From: Phycicoccus sp. CSK15P-2 | GTDB lineage: Bacteria > Actinomycetota > Actinomycetes > Actinomycetales > Dermatophilaceae | Reading direction: 5' to 3' | Assembly (NCBI RefSeq): GCF_016888005.1 | Contig: NZ_JAFDVE010000016.1 | Coordinates: 1-64,000 of the forward strand | Length of the DNA stretch: 64,000 nt | In this document: in pieces, positions 17,901 to 26,250 of the stretch | Layout: each line of letters starts with the position of its first letter | How positions within the stretch are numbered: position 1 is the first letter of the stretch | The notes under the pieces: generated by a model | The model's input: the letters and a program-made list of their open reading frames with translations, nothing else | Database searches by the model: none | Told to the model about the DNA's origin: nothing | Position numbers and translations under genes: made by a program

Positions 17901-18277
17901 GCCGAGAGCCGTGCGACCTGCTCCGGCGGGAGGTCGGAGGTGGCGAGCGCGGCCCGGGACTGGGACACCAGCTGCAGGAACTCGCTCGTGTCGATCCCGC
18001 CCTCGGCGTTGGCCGCCTCGACGGCGAGCTGCTCGGTCGCCGCGATGGTGCTGAACACCTGGGGCAGGGTCTGCGCCTGGATCTCGGCGGCGCCGTACTC
18101 GGCGGCGAGGTCGAGCGACTCCTGGACCCGGAGGCCACCGAAGGCGGCAGCGAGCAGCGCGGGGAGGATCAGAACGACCGCGACCTTCCGGGCGATCGGC
18201 CAGTCGGCGATCGACCAGAGGGACGGGACCTTCCGCGACAGCTCCCGTGTGCGGTGCCACAGACTGTTCGTAGCCAC
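14903..18277 (-). CDS. cvnA: CvnA-type sensor histidine kinase with nitrate/nitrite-sensing (NIT) domain
   Basis: A protein of 1124 residues. First membrane segment near residues 27-45, an extracytoplasmic helical NIT-like sensing domain (about 45-300), second membrane segment (about 302-322), a HAMP-like linker, then a kinase core with N box [15 protein letters not shown] (near 512), [15 protein letters not shown] (near 540) and the G2 box [14 protein letters not shown]. No canonical phospho-accepting His box is obvious, as in other CvnA proteins. The last 480 residues are a low-complexity Ala/Pro/Glu region. The GTG at 18277 follows GGGAGGGAAC. It heads the cvnABCD-MHYT operon and has its own promoter. 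The signal is unknown. Confidence 0.92.
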   Translation of the reverse strand: MATNSLWHRTRELSRKVPSLWSIADWPIARKVAVVLILPALLAAAFGGLRVQESLDLAAEYGAAEIQAQTLPQVFSTIAATEQLAVEAANAEGGIDTSEFLQLVSQSRAALATSDLPPEQVARLSAAVDAGQQLERVAERGARAPADVIQPLRAVETQVVDFLEALDAETRVSEPELAELILLVEAQVALTEQQVYLSSSSSFLQAGFQAAALSAMGREAASLDSMSLVDPSVLGQLRAANVARFSALVTETTLGTAANAEASQESYSALVGQVTDDANSRLSRATLDTRAVALRDATFVVAALLGALALALLVARMLVRPLSQVRESTLSIANRDLPDAVERILRGEAAPPVRPIPIVTHEETGQLARAVEEMHGQALHLAGDQARLRSQLNDMFETLSRRSSSLVVQQLSLIDELERDEEDPDRLSRLFRLDHLAARMRRNGQSLLVLAGASQRSTGSADLPLADILRAAMSEVQGYERLNLQVDASASTVGGAAAADLAHLFAELMDNALAFSPPTSDVAVEGSRAWDGGHLVEIRDGGLGMSADAMDIANGDLESGGEVTVGTARRMGLFVVGRLAQRHGITVRLRSNSDAQHSGVTASVHIPASLIRALPRTEAVAPVAAAAPATPALSALAPAASAAPAASATPAAPAAPAAPAAPVAPPAPVAPAAPVAPAARATQTAPLETAAPEMPPALPAPSPFPVATSGGLPQRRPGASGAGADPFGLGPAPAEAPKRNGTSHTAMSPLARLAAQAKESERAAAEEAEQSADAAPVDEVPAEQAADVTAPEETDAPAQTESVEEAATEPPAEAQADAAAAEATDAPEVHEATETSETPVEPVTETPDVAATAEIPVVELPAEAPAEPAVEVPAAAESWSAEVPAEPAVSEPVTAESAPAAEHDDLRVRVRPEDTASRASIGAFFSSRPQPTAEAEQSDSFGAPAPVEPAPPAAPFAPAAPAEPFAPAEPSVPAAPAAPAAFAPPAQPANVTGDWATSEATPIFRQLRSKWLDSEPAANGESAWASVEIDEGWRAAEAATASAPVERTSAGLPSRRPGSFLVPGSAEADALSGLDGLGRRDPGEVRRALTSHLNGVRRGREAARLHHGEDADDQSTHTAEKDFA

Positions 18278-18384
18278 CAGTTGTTCCCTCCCGGTTAGGC
18301 CTGGAGTCAGATGTAGAGCGGCAAGGATGCGTAATCGCCGCAATGTCGGAGCCTTCCTCGTCGGCTCCTGTGTGTTGCCGGTGG

Positions 18385-18414
18385 ACCGTAGCAACCCATG
18401 GGCTGCGAGCGTAA
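18385..18414 (-). promoter_or_regulatory. Predicted promoter of the conservon operon
   Basis: On the minus strand TTACGC (18414-18409), 18-base spacer, TACGGT (18390-18385), about 108 bases before the cvnA start codon. The stretch 18278-18507 between comEC and cvnA is less GC-rich than its surroundings and holds no gene. Confidence 0.45.
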
Positions 18415-18507
18415 GCCCCATTCGTCACTTGTCGACCGTTTGGCGGATGAGTTGTCACATTCGGTCGACCCGTGCGACACCGAGCGGGCCATGGCATGCA
18501 GGAGTCC

Positions 18508-20931
18508 TTACATGCCCCCGGGGGTTGCGCTACGCGTCCCCACCTGGACGCCTCCGGCGCGGGCGACGACGGCGATGTCTCCCCGCTGGTCGGTACGGTA
18601 GACCACCGATCCCAGCCGGTGGAGGAGCGCGAGGTGCTCCGGCGTGGGGTGCCCGTAGTCGTTGTCCGCTCCGACACTGACGATGGCCACCGGCGCGCGG
18701 ACCGCCTCCATGAACGCCGCATCGAGGTTGGAGCTGCCGTGGTGCGGGGTCTTGACGACCTCGAACCCCCGAGCCGCGGCGGACATCTCCGGGTCCCGCC
18801 GCAGCCGGAGCAGGAGGTCGTGGGCGGCCTCCCGCTCGACGTCCCCGAGCAGCAGGACGTCGATGTCGCCGGTGCGGGCCGCGAGGACGACGCTGGCGTT
18901 GTTCGGCACCGACCCCGCGGCGATCCGACGTGAGGGGCTCCAGACGGTCGCCTCGAGCTCGCCGGCCCGCAGCCTGTCCCCCGCCGTCAGGGTCGCGACG
19001 GGGATGCCGTGCGCGCCGGCCGTGGCGTCGACGGCCCGGGCGGCCGCCTCGGGCTCGCGCACCGGCGTCACGAGCACCTGCCGCACGGTCCGCCCCCGGA
19101 CGACCCCGGAGAGCCCGTCGACGTGGTCGGCGTGGAAGTGGGTGAGGACCACGGCGTCGACCGACTCGACGTCCAGCCGGTGGAGGCAGGCGTCGACCGG
19201 GTTCGGGTCCGGGCCGGTGTCGACGACAACGGCGGAACGGGGACCGCTGCGCAGGACGAGCGCGTCCCCCTGGCCGACGTCGCAGGCGACGACCCTCCAG
19301 TCCGCTGGGGGCCAGGTGACGACACGCGTGGGCACGAGGAGGGCGCCGGCCAGGGCGACGACACCGAAGGAGACCACCGGATGGGCGGCGACGACGGCGA
19401 CGAGTGCCCGCCCGGTCAGCAGGAGCACGACGAGGAGGGCGGCGAGCAGCAGGGCCCCGGGTGGCCCGTCCGGCCATGGCAGCGTGCCACCGGGCACGTC
19501 CGCGAAGAGCCGCGCGACCCGGGCGATGAGCGTGGTCGGGACGATGCCGACCCACGCGACGAGGGCGGCACCCCGTTCCGAGACGAGCGAGAAGAGCGCC
19601 GCGGCCACGCCTGCGACGGTGGCCGGCGGGACGAGCGGCGCGGCGAGCAGGTTGGCGACGACGCCGACGAGGCTCACCGAGCCCTGGAGCAGCACGACGA
19701 CCGGGGCTGTCGCCGCCTGTGCCGCGACCGGGACGGCGAAGGCCGGGCCGAGCGGCGCCAGCCGGGACGGCAGGCGCCGCGCGACGGCGTCGCCCCACGG
19801 GCGGGTGAAGAGGAGCAGGCCGAGCGTCGCGAGCGTGGAGAGCGCGAAGCCGTAGGAGCGTGCCAGCCAGGGGTCGACGACGAGCACGACGACGACGGCC
19901 GCCCCGAGCACGGGGATCCCGGCCGACCGGCGGGAGCGGCTGAGGCCGATCAGGCCGATCGCGCCCATCGCCGCGGCGCGCACGACGCTCGGCTCGGGTC
20001 GCGCGAGGACCACGAAACCCGCCAGGGCGAGACCGGCGAGCACCGGGCGGGCCCTGCGTGGCACGCCGACCACGGCGCAGCCACCGAGGACGAGGCCCAC
20101 GACGACCGCGACGTTGCTGCCCGAGACGGCGGTCAGATGCGTCATCCCGGTGGCGAGCATCGCGTCGGTGAGGTCGGCGGGCGTCCGGCTCGTGTCCCCG
20201 ATGACGAGGCCGGGCAACAGCCCACGGGCGTCGGCGGGCGCGTCGTCGACGGCGTGGCGCAGCCCGGACCGCAGCCGCTCCGCACCCCGGGCGACGGCCC
20301 CCGGCGGACGGACCACCTCCACGGGCCCCGCGACGGACAGGACGGCGACCCGGGCGTCACCGGGGTCTCCCGGTGCCAGGCGTCCGTCGAGCCGCACCGT
20401 CGCGTGCCACCCGGGGCCGGCGAGCTCCTGCCCTCCGGTGAGCAGCACGGGCGCGGCCGTGGACCGACGCGTCCCGCGCCCCTCGATCACGCGCACCGTT
20501 CCGGTCCGAAGGACCCGCTCTCCCCCACCGCGGTCGGCGACGCGCACGGGGTCGCCCGTGACGAGCACCTCTGCCGTCACGCGGGCCCGCAGCTCGGCGA
20601 GCTCGAGCACCCCACCCCGCGTGCGCAGGGCGTCCTGAGTGAGGGCCGCCAGCTGGAGCAGGACGACGAGGACGAGAAGGAGCAGCACCGGCCCGTGAAG
20701 CGGTGTGAGCCACCGGCCCCGAGACGCACCGTCGACCTCACGGCGTCCGGTGCGGGCGAGTGCGACACCCGCACCGAGGACGGCGCACCCGGCGACGAGG
20801 GCACCGCGGGCCGGCCCGCTCCACGCCAGCGTCGCGGCCGCGACGGCCCACGCTCCGACAGCCGGCGCGGCGAGGCGGAGGTCGACACCGGACGCCGGTG
20901 GCCCCGCGTCCGCTCCCCCGGTGGGGGTCAC
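18508..20931 (-). CDS. comEC: ComEC/Rec2 family DNA-uptake channel protein
   Basis: A protein of 807 residues with an N-terminal DUF4131-like region, a central competence domain of about 8-10 membrane helices (LLPGLVIGDTSRTPADLTDAMLATGMTHLTAVSGSNVAVVVG is characteristic) and a C-terminal metallo-beta-lactamase domain (ACDVGQGDALVLRSG, HFHADHVDG, KTPHHGSSN). ComEC forms the inner-membrane pore for single-stranded DNA during transformation; the C-terminal domain is a probable nuclease. The GTG start overlaps the comEA stop (GTGA). Many non-competent actinomycetes keep this pair, so natural transformation is possible but not proven. Confidence 0.95.
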   Translation of the reverse strand: MTPTGGADAGPPASGVDLRLAAPAVGAWAVAAATLAWSGPARGALVAGCAVLGAGVALARTGRREVDGASRGRWLTPLHGPVLLLLVLVVLLQLAALTQDALRTRGGVLELAELRARVTAEVLVTGDPVRVADRGGGERVLRTGTVRVIEGRGTRRSTAAPVLLTGGQELAGPGWHATVRLDGRLAPGDPGDARVAVLSVAGPVEVVRPPGAVARGAERLRSGLRHAVDDAPADARGLLPGLVIGDTSRTPADLTDAMLATGMTHLTAVSGSNVAVVVGLVLGGCAVVGVPRRARPVLAGLALAGFVVLARPEPSVVRAAAMGAIGLIGLSRSRRSAGIPVLGAAVVVVLVVDPWLARSYGFALSTLATLGLLLFTRPWGDAVARRLPSRLAPLGPAFAVPVAAQAATAPVVVLLQGSVSLVGVVANLLAAPLVPPATVAGVAAALFSLVSERGAALVAWVGIVPTTLIARVARLFADVPGGTLPWPDGPPGALLLAALLVVLLLTGRALVAVVAAHPVVSFGVVALAGALLVPTRVVTWPPADWRVVACDVGQGDALVLRSGPRSAVVVDTGPDPNPVDACLHRLDVESVDAVVLTHFHADHVDGLSGVVRGRTVRQVLVTPVREPEAAARAVDATAGAHGIPVATLTAGDRLRAGELEATVWSPSRRIAAGSVPNNASVVLAARTGDIDVLLLGDVEREAAHDLLLRLRRDPEMSAAARGFEVVKTPHHGSSNLDAAFMEAVRAPVAIVSVGADNDYGHPTPEHLALLHRLGSVVYRTDQRGDIAVVARAGGVQVGTRSATPGGM

Positions 20932-21950
20932 GTCGTGACGAGGGGTCGCAGCCGGGACAGCAGCTTCTCCCCGATCCCGCTGACCTCCGCCAGCTCGTCG
21001 ACGGTCGTGAACCGGCCGTGCTCGGTGCGCCAGTCGACGATCCGCTGCGCCAGGACGGGCCCGATGCCCGGGAGCGCGTCGAGGGCCGTGAGGTCGGCCG
21101 TGTTGAGAGGGACGAGCCCGCCCCCTGGCGTGGCCGCGCCTCCGCCGGCCGGTGCGTCGCCGCCGGGAGCCGCCGCGACCACCTCGCCCGGTTTCGGCAC
21201 CCGCACCTGCTCGCCGTCGACGAGCGGCCTGGCGAGGTTCACCGCCGCGAGGTCGGCGGACCGGGTGGCCCCACCTGCCGCCTCGACCGCGTCGGCGACC
21301 CGGGCACCCACGGGGAGGTGGAGCACTCCGGGACGCGCCACCTGGCCGACGACGTGGACGACGACGTCCGGGTCGCCGGCGTCGTCCACGCCGGCGGTGT
21401 GCGACCCGTCCGCCGGCTCACCGGCGGACGGGTCGCCCGGCTCGCCGGCCCCCGCCTCGGGACCGTGCACCACCGTCGGGGGCGCGCCCGCCCCCACGGG
21501 CCCCCCCCCCCCGCCCGCCCCCCGGGCGACCCAACACGCAAACCCCCCCGCCCCGCTGGCATCCCCGGGGACGACGATCTCGGCATCCGCCGCGGCCCGT
21601 GCCCACGCGACCCGCAGGCCGAACACGGCGACCGCGACGACGGTGACGAGGAGCACCCCGAGCACGGCCCGCCGCCCGGGCTGCCAGGACGCACCGGTGA
21701 ACGCCGACGGCAGGCGTACCCAGCCCGCGAGAGCCGTCCTCCGGTGCCGGCCGTGGCCCCGCGGCTCCGGGGCGGTGTCGTGCTCACCGTCGTCGTGCGC
21801 CTCCGGCGCGACGTCCAAGGATCCCCCGTCGCGCTCCGGGGGCGCCGCTCCGCCGAGCGTGGCGGCCACCGGGACCCATCCCGCCCGCACCGGGCGGAGG
21901 CGGGCCAGGGCCCGCGGTGACACGGGCTCGGGCGGGGGTCTGCGTCGCAT
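20928..21950 (-). CDS. comEA: ComEA-like helix-hairpin-helix DNA-binding protein
   Basis: A protein of about 340 residues. A cytoplasmic N-terminus, a membrane segment (AVLGVLLVTVVAVAVFGLRVAW), a Gly/Pro-rich linker, an SLBB domain (VVVHVVGQVARPGVLHLPVGARVADAVEAAGG) and a C-terminal helix-hairpin-helix pair (PLNTADLTALDALPGIGPVLAQRIVDWR) that binds double-stranded DNA before ComEC takes up one strand. The start at 21950 is supported by a -10 box seven bases upstream; an in-frame ATG at 21971 would lie upstream of that promoter. A G/C homopolymer at 21501-21559 falls in the linker (GGFACWVARGAGGGGG) and may distort the reading there. Confidence 0.9.
   Translation of the reverse strand: MRRRPPPEPVSPRALARLRPVRAGWVPVAATLGGAAPPERDGGSLDVAPEAHDDGEHDTAPEPRGHGRHRRTALAGWVRLPSAFTGASWQPGRRAVLGVLLVTVVAVAVFGLRVAWARAAADAEIVVPGDASGAGGFACWVARGAGGGGGPVGAGAPPTVVHGPEAGAGEPGDPSAGEPADGSHTAGVDDAGDPDVVVHVVGQVARPGVLHLPVGARVADAVEAAGGATRSADLAAVNLARPLVDGEQVRVPKPGEVVAAAPGGDAPAGGGAATPGGGLVPLNTADLTALDALPGIGPVLAQRIVDWRTEHGRFTTVDELAEVSGIGEKLLSRLRPLVTT
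21501..21559. repeat. C-rich homopolymer stretch within comEA, possible artefact
   Basis: Twelve C followed by C runs broken by single G or A bases. The encoded linker (ACWVARGAGGGGG) is unlike the surrounding Ala/Asp/Gly-rich sequence. Resembles the tracts at 1-84 and 3681-3722, though here the frame stays open. Confidence 0.5.
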
Positions 21951-21957
21951 ACCGGCG

Positions 21958-21963
21958 ACGCTA
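21958..21963 (-). promoter_or_regulatory. -10 box of leaderless comEA
   Basis: TAGCGT on the minus strand, seven bases before the ATG at 21950. Confidence 0.5.
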
Positions 21964-22016
21964 GGAAGCAACCCCCCTGCCGGTCACCGCCGGAAGGGCG
22001 CCCTGTGGACGACACC

Positions 22017-22053
22017 GTCCGTCCGCCGGCCTGTGGACGGCCGGCGGACGGAC
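22017..22053 (-). terminator. Terminator after the GH16-like gene
   Basis: GTCCGTCCGCCGGCC (22017-22031), loop of seven, GGCCGGCGGACGGAC (22039-22053): a perfect 15-base stem ten bases after the stop of the gene ending at 22064. No T run. Confidence 0.85.
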
Positions 22054-22063
22054 GAGCACGGGG

Positions 22064-23065
22064 TCAGCCGCAGGCCCCCAGGTCATCGGTGTGGGAGACA
22101 CCCGAGGCCCGGTAGGAGTCCACGTCCTCGCGCACCTGCTCCGGGGAGCTCGCGGTCCCGGCGTGGTAGAGCACCCAGTCGACGTGCTCCTGGTACTCCA
22201 CCGGCCCACGCGAGCCGTCGTCGCCCAGGTCGATGAACCAGTGGTTGAAGGCCAGCTGCATGTCGCTACGAGGGAAGACGTCGTAGTCGGCGCTGTCCCG
22301 GTCGTGCACCGCGATCTCCTCACCGTCGAGGGAGTAGCGGATGACGCCGTCGGTGGCCGTCGCGGAGATGACGTGCCAGCCGTCCAGGCTGCCGTACCGC
22401 ACGTCCGAGACGTTCTGGGCCTCCCACGGGTCCGCCTGGTAGCTGTGGTACGACGTCGTGAACAGGGCCGGTCCGTCGGAGCCCCATCCGCCACGGGAGA
22501 GGTACTCGGCGAAGTCCAGCTCGCTGTACTCGGGGTCCCAGTCGTAGCGCAGCGGGCTCAGGGCGTAGAACGTCTGGTTCGGACGTGCCGTGCCCGACCC
22601 GCTGACCGGACGGTCGGAGAAGCGGATACGGGCCGCGTAGGTGCCCTCGCGGAAACGGAACTCTCGCTGGGCCAGCTCTGCCTGGGAGGTGCCGGCCGAG
22701 GTGCCGTCGGTACGAGCGGTGAGGCGGGCAGCGCTCTGACCGTCGACGTCGACGAAGTCGACCCGGTCGCGCGACCAGCCGTCGCCGCCCCCGACCCCCG
22801 GTCCGCCGCCGCCGGAGCGCAGGGTCCAGCCGTGGTCGGCGAGAGCGGGGTCGTCACGGCCCGAGTAGTCGAAGTCGTCGAAGAGGGTTCCGCACCCCGG
22901 TGCGCTCGACGCGACCGTGGTGGGTGCGCCGCCGGCGTCGGGTACGGGCTGGGCCCGAGCGGCACCCGTCCCCAGACCGGCGAGCGCCGTCAGCGTGAGA
23001 ACGAGGGTCGGTGCACAGCGGCGGTACCCCTGCCGCGGTGTCGTCGAGAACGATGTGCGGTGCAT
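22064..23065 (-). CDS. Secreted glycoside hydrolase family 16-like protein
   Basis: A protein of 333 residues with a signal peptide (RCAPTLVLTLTALAGLGTGAARAQP, cleavage near residue 37). The mature part begins with a beta-sandwich start (GTLFDDFDYSGRDDPALADHGW) and carries the GH16 catalytic motif E-x-D-x-x-E as ELDFAE within EYSELDFAEYLSRGG. It also has HVISATATDGVIRYSLDGEEI and MQLAFNHWFIDL, as in laminarinase or licheninase-type enzymes. It probably cleaves an extracellular beta-glucan or galactan; substrate cannot be told. AAAGGA precedes the ATG at 23065. It stands alone, with a strong terminator after it. Confidence 0.85.
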   Translation of the reverse strand: MHRTSFSTTPRQGYRRCAPTLVLTLTALAGLGTGAARAQPVPDAGGAPTTVASSAPGCGTLFDDFDYSGRDDPALADHGWTLRSGGGGPGVGGGDGWSRDRVDFVDVDGQSAARLTARTDGTSAGTSQAELAQREFRFREGTYAARIRFSDRPVSGSGTARPNQTFYALSPLRYDWDPEYSELDFAEYLSRGGWGSDGPALFTTSYHSYQADPWEAQNVSDVRYGSLDGWHVISATATDGVIRYSLDGEEIAVHDRDSADYDVFPRSDMQLAFNHWFIDLGDDGSRGPVEYQEHVDWVLYHAGTASSPEQVREDVDSYRASGVSHTDDLGACG

Positions 23066-23205
23066 GATGCGTCCTTTCCCTGCAGTGCGAGTGGTGCATC
23101 GGCGCACCACTCGAGGAGCACTTCTCGACGCTAGCGAGACCGTCTGCCCACCGCGAGCGCGGAGTCCCGTCGACGCTGAGGGTCCGCACAGGCCGTCCGC
23201 CCGAC

Positions 23206-23231
23206 CACCGCGCACACGCCGGCGCGCGGTG
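23206..23231 (-). terminator. Hairpin after plsY
   Basis: CACCGCGC (23206-23213), ten-base loop, GCGCGGTG (23224-23231), two bases beyond the plsY stop. An eight-base stem without T run; likely the terminator of the degV-plsY operon. Confidence 0.55.
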
Positions 23232-23233
23232 CT

Positions 23234-23833
23234 TCAGCCACGGACCCGTGACCACCACGCCCGCACGTTGCGGCGGTGCCGGGAGACGACCACCCCCGCC
23301 ACCGCCGCGAGCCACGCTCCCGTCCACCGTCCGACCCCCGGCACCAGGCCCATCGCGCCCGTCACGCCCACCGCCGCGATGGCGAGCGTGCCCAGGACGG
23401 AGGCCTCCCCGATCACCCGGACGACCGCGAACGCGAGGGCGAAGGTGACGAGGGCGGCGACGGCGACGACCGGCTCGACGGCGAGGACGGCCCCCACGGC
23501 GCAGGCGACACCCTTGCCGCCCCGGCCCCGGAGGAACGGGCTGTAGACGTGGCCGAGCACCACGGCGAGACCCGCGACGAGCCCTGCGGTCTGCCCGAAC
23601 CAGGTCGACGCGAGGAGCGTCGGTGCGAACGCCTTCGCGACGTCGAGGACCAGGACGAGGACGCCCCACTTCCGGCCGAGCACGCGGCCGGCGTTCGCCG
23701 CTCCCGGGTTGCCCGACCCGGACGAGCGCAGGTCGCGACCGAGGGTCCCGGCGACGATCGTCGCCGGGTTGACGGCACCGAGGAGGAACGCCACGAGCGC
23801 CACCGCGCCGAGGACGAGCAGGTCGGCGGGCAC
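23234..23833 (-). CDS. plsY: PlsY, acyl-phosphate:glycerol-3-phosphate acyltransferase
   Basis: A protein of 199 residues with five or more membrane segments. Motifs of the PlsY family: SGNPGAANAGRVLGRKWG (motif 1), GHVYSPFLRGRGGKGVACAVG (motif 2, GHxxPxFLxFKGGKG) and a third region near VVRVIGEASVLGTLA. It transfers an acyl group from acyl-phosphate to glycerol-3-phosphate, the first step in phospholipid synthesis. Starts with a GTG four bases after the degV stop; both are probably one operon with the fatty-acid-binding DegV, which fits a lipid role. Confidence 0.92.
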   Translation of the reverse strand: MPADLLVLGAVALVAFLLGAVNPATIVAGTLGRDLRSSGSGNPGAANAGRVLGRKWGVLVLVLDVAKAFAPTLLASTWFGQTAGLVAGLAVVLGHVYSPFLRGRGGKGVACAVGAVLAVEPVVAVAALVTFALAFAVVRVIGEASVLGTLAIAAVGVTGAMGLVPGVGRWTGAWLAAVAGVVVSRHRRNVRAWWSRVRG

Positions 23834-23837
23834 GGGC

Positions 23838-24701
23838 TCAGGCGGTCGCCCGCGGCACGACCGCGACGGCGAGCGTCCCCGGGCCGACGTGGGCACCGAC
23901 GACGGCCCCGAGCTCGACGACGCGCACTCCTGCGGCCGGACATCGGGACGAGAGCCGACCGGCGAGCCGCTCCGCCCGCTCCCCCGAGTCGAGGTGGTGC
24001 ACGGCGATGTCGACGCCGGGACCACCGTCCCGCTCGGCCGCCGAGACGGCGTCGACCGCCAGCTCCTCCAGGAGGGCGATGGCTCGGGTGGAGGTCCGCA
24101 CCCGCTCGAGCGGCACGATCTGTCCCTCGCGCAGCCCGAGGAGGGGCTTGATCGCGAGAGCGGACCCGACGAGCGCCCCGGCGCGCCCGATCCTCCCCCC
24201 GCGCCGGAGGTACTCCAGGGTGTCGACGTAGAAGACGACGGTGGCTCCGGCACAGGTCCGTCGCACGACCTCCGCGACGTCCTCCACCGGCGCGCCGTCC
24301 GCGGCGGCACGCGCCCCCGCGAGCACCGCGTGTCCCATGACCATGCCCAGCGCGCGGGAGTCGACGACGGTCACCGGGAGCGGTGCCTCCTCCGCCGCGA
24401 GGAGCGCTCCGGCGGTGGTGCTGGAGAGCTCGGCGGAGATGTGGACCGACACGACGGCGTCCGCTCCCGCGCGGGCGGCCGCGTCGTAGGCCTCGAGGAA
24501 CGCGGCGGGCGCGGGGCGGGAGGTCGAGACCGGGGTGTAGGAACGCAGCGCCTCGGCGACCGCGGCCGCGTCGACGTCCACCCCCTCCCGGTGCTCGGTC
24601 CCCCCGATCACGACGTGCAGCGGGACGACCCGGACGTCGAGGCTCCCGACGAGGTCGCCGGGCAGGTAGGCCGTCGAGTCGGTGACGATGACAGTGGGCA
24701 C
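23838..24701 (-). CDS. DegV family fatty-acid-binding protein
   Basis: A protein of 287 residues. TVIVTDSTAYLPGDLV at the N-terminus, TSRPAPAAFLEAYDAA (conserved TSxPSP-like lipid head-group loop), DSRALGMVMGHAVLAG and VDTLEYLRRGGRIGRAGALVGSALAIKPLL are hallmarks. DegV/FakB proteins bind a fatty acid and present it to a kinase (FakA), giving acyl-phosphate, the substrate of PlsY encoded next to it. No fakA-like gene is in the window. GTG start with a -10 box six bases upstream, so probably leaderless. Confidence 0.93.
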   Translation of the reverse strand: MPTVIVTDSTAYLPGDLVGSLDVRVVPLHVVIGGTEHREGVDVDAAAVAEALRSYTPVSTSRPAPAAFLEAYDAAARAGADAVVSVHISAELSSTTAGALLAAEEAPLPVTVVDSRALGMVMGHAVLAGARAAADGAPVEDVAEVVRRTCAGATVVFYVDTLEYLRRGGRIGRAGALVGSALAIKPLLGLREGQIVPLERVRTSTRAIALLEELAVDAVSAAERDGGPGVDIAVHHLDSGERAERLAGRLSSRCPAAGVRVVELGAVVGAHVGPGTLAVAVVPRATA

Positions 24702-24707
24702 GCCCGC

Positions 24708-24713
24708 AGGCTA
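24708..24713 (-). promoter_or_regulatory. -10 box of leaderless degV
   Basis: TAGCCT on the minus strand, six bases before the GTG at 24701. Confidence 0.5.
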
Positions 24714-24751
24714 GTCGGCCGCTCCCGAGGGGGACGACTCCACGGAGCGCT

Positions 24752-25522
24752 TCAGCGAGGCTTCGCGGCAGGTGCGTCCGCGGCCGGCGCCGGCGTCGAC
24801 CGCATCGTGGCCTCCCGGCCCTTCTTCTTGGACGTCTTGCGACCGGTCTGCTCCGGCTTGCCACCGACACAGGAGATCTCGATGGTCACCGTGGAGCCCG
24901 AGCCACTGTTCGCGAACGTCACGGACACCCGGTCGGAGCGACCGGCGGTCTTCGTGTCGAAGCTCCAGCCGTCGGCCACCCGGATCGAGTCGACGGTGAT
25001 CTTCTTGCCGCGGCACGTCGCCGTCACGCTGCCGCCCGCCTCGTTGAAGGAGGAGGTACGGCTCGGCGACGGTGTCGGCGTCGGCGAGGAGCCGCCTCTG
25101 GTCGGCGTCCCGGGGTCCGCCGGGGTGGTCGGGGCGGGGTCGGCCGGCTCCGGGCGGTCCGGTCCGGGGGGCTCGGGCGTCGACGGGGCGTCCTTTCCCG
25201 CTCCTGGCGCGCCGGGACCACCGGGGACGTCGGGACCGTCCGGGTCGGGCGGGTCCTGCGTGGCGGAGGGCGCCGTCGTGCCGGACGGTGCGTCGGTCCC
25301 GCTCTGCGTGCCCTGACCCCCCGGGTCGCCGGGCGACGGAGCCCCCGCGGAGCCGGGCACCGTCCGGGTCGCCGTGGGGCCCGTGGCGCGGACGTCACGC
25401 CCGACGATGTCACCGGCGTACCCCACGACCACGAAGGTCACCGCGGCGAGTGTGCCGGCGACGATGACCCAGCCGACGAGCATCGGAACGACGTTGCGCA
25501 CCGCGGGCCTCACGGCGCCCAC
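24752..25522 (-). CDS. Membrane-anchored Pro/Thr-rich hypothetical protein
   Basis: Not recognised. A protein of up to 256 residues. One membrane segment near residues 14-36 (MLVGWVIVAGTLAAVTFVVVGY), a low-complexity Pro/Gly/Asp/Thr region (about 40-155), then a small compact domain with two cysteines (TATCRGKKITVDSIRVADGWSF ... TVTIEISCVGGK) that may form a disulfide outside the cell, and a basic tail. AGGAAGG lies two bases before the GTG at 25522 and eleven before an alternative GTG at 25513. It is divergent from the response-regulator gene, so it may be a target or accessory of that two-component system; this is inference from position only. Confidence 0.75.
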   Translation of the reverse strand: MGAVRPAVRNVVPMLVGWVIVAGTLAAVTFVVVGYAGDIVGRDVRATGPTATRTVPGSAGAPSPGDPGGQGTQSGTDAPSGTTAPSATQDPPDPDGPDVPGGPGAPGAGKDAPSTPEPPGPDRPEPADPAPTTPADPGTPTRGGSSPTPTPSPSRTSSFNEAGGSVTATCRGKKITVDSIRVADGWSFDTKTAGRSDRVSVTFANSGSGSTVTIEISCVGGKPEQTGRKTSKKKGREATMRSTPAPAADAPAAKPR

Positions 25523-25535
25523 CGCCTTCCTGGAC

Positions 25536-25541
25536 TAACGT
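25536..25541 (+). promoter_or_regulatory. -10 box of leaderless response-regulator gene
   Basis: TAACGT seven bases before the GTG at 25549. Confidence 0.55.
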
Positions 25542-25548
25542 CCCGACC

Positions 25549-26250
25549 GTGACACATGTGCTGGTGATCGAGGACGACCCGTCGATCCGCAGCAGCCTGG
25601 TCCGGTCGCTGACCGCTCGGGGCCACGCTGTGGCGAGCGCCCCGTCGGGGATGGTCGGCCTGCAACAGGCCCTCGACGACCAGCCGGACGTCGTCCTCCT
25701 CGACCTCGGCCTGCCCGACCTCGACGGGCTCAGCCTGCTCAGCATGCTTCGCGCGGTGCGGAACACGCCGGTGATCGTCGTCACCGCACGCGACGACGAC
25801 CCGACGGTCGTCAAGGCCCTGGACAACGGGGCCGACGACTACGTCGTGAAGCCCTTCGGCATGGACCAGCTCGAGGCGCGCATCCGTGCCGTGCTGCGGC
25901 GCAGCGACGCCGGGAGCGACAGCCAGGTGAGCGAGGTCGGCGAGCTCGTCGTCGACGCCGGAGGTCGCGAGGCGCTCCTGGCCGGGGAGCGCCTGGACCT
26001 CACCCGGCGCGAGTTCGACCTGCTCCTGTACCTGGCGCAGCACGCGGGCGACGTCGTGACGAAGCGGGAGATCCTCGCAGAGGTGTGGAACCTGCCGTAC
26101 GGCGGCAGCGAGCGCACGGTCGACGTCCATCTGTCGTGGCTGCGACGCAAGCTGGGCGAGACCGCCGCTCATCCGGTGTACCTCCACAGCGTGCGCGGGG
26201 TCGGGGTGCGGCTCGTCGCGCCGAGCGGGGAGCCCGGCGACGCTCCATGA
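25549..26250 (+). CDS. OmpR-family response regulator
   Basis: A protein of 233 residues. Receiver domain (1-118) with acidic pocket IEDD, phospho-acceptor Asp in VVLLDLGLPDLDG (near residue 50), VVTARDDD and the lysine in YVVKPFG. The C-terminal winged helix (130-225) carries LTRREFDLLLYLAQHAGDVVTKREILAEVWN and RTVDVHLSWLRRKLGE. It starts with GTG and appears leaderless. The stop overlaps the histidine kinase ATG (ATGA), so kinase and regulator are made together. Target genes unknown; the divergent membrane protein is a candidate. Confidence 0.95.
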   Translation: MTHVLVIEDDPSIRSSLVRSLTARGHAVASAPSGMVGLQQALDDQPDVVLLDLGLPDLDGLSLLSMLRAVRNTPVIVVTARDDDPTVVKALDNGADDYVVKPFGMDQLEARIRAVLRRSDAGSDSQVSEVGELVVDAGGREALLAGERLDLTRREFDLLLYLAQHAGDVVTKREILAEVWNLPYGGSERTVDVHLSWLRRKLGETAAHPVYLHSVRGVGVRLVAPSGEPGDAP

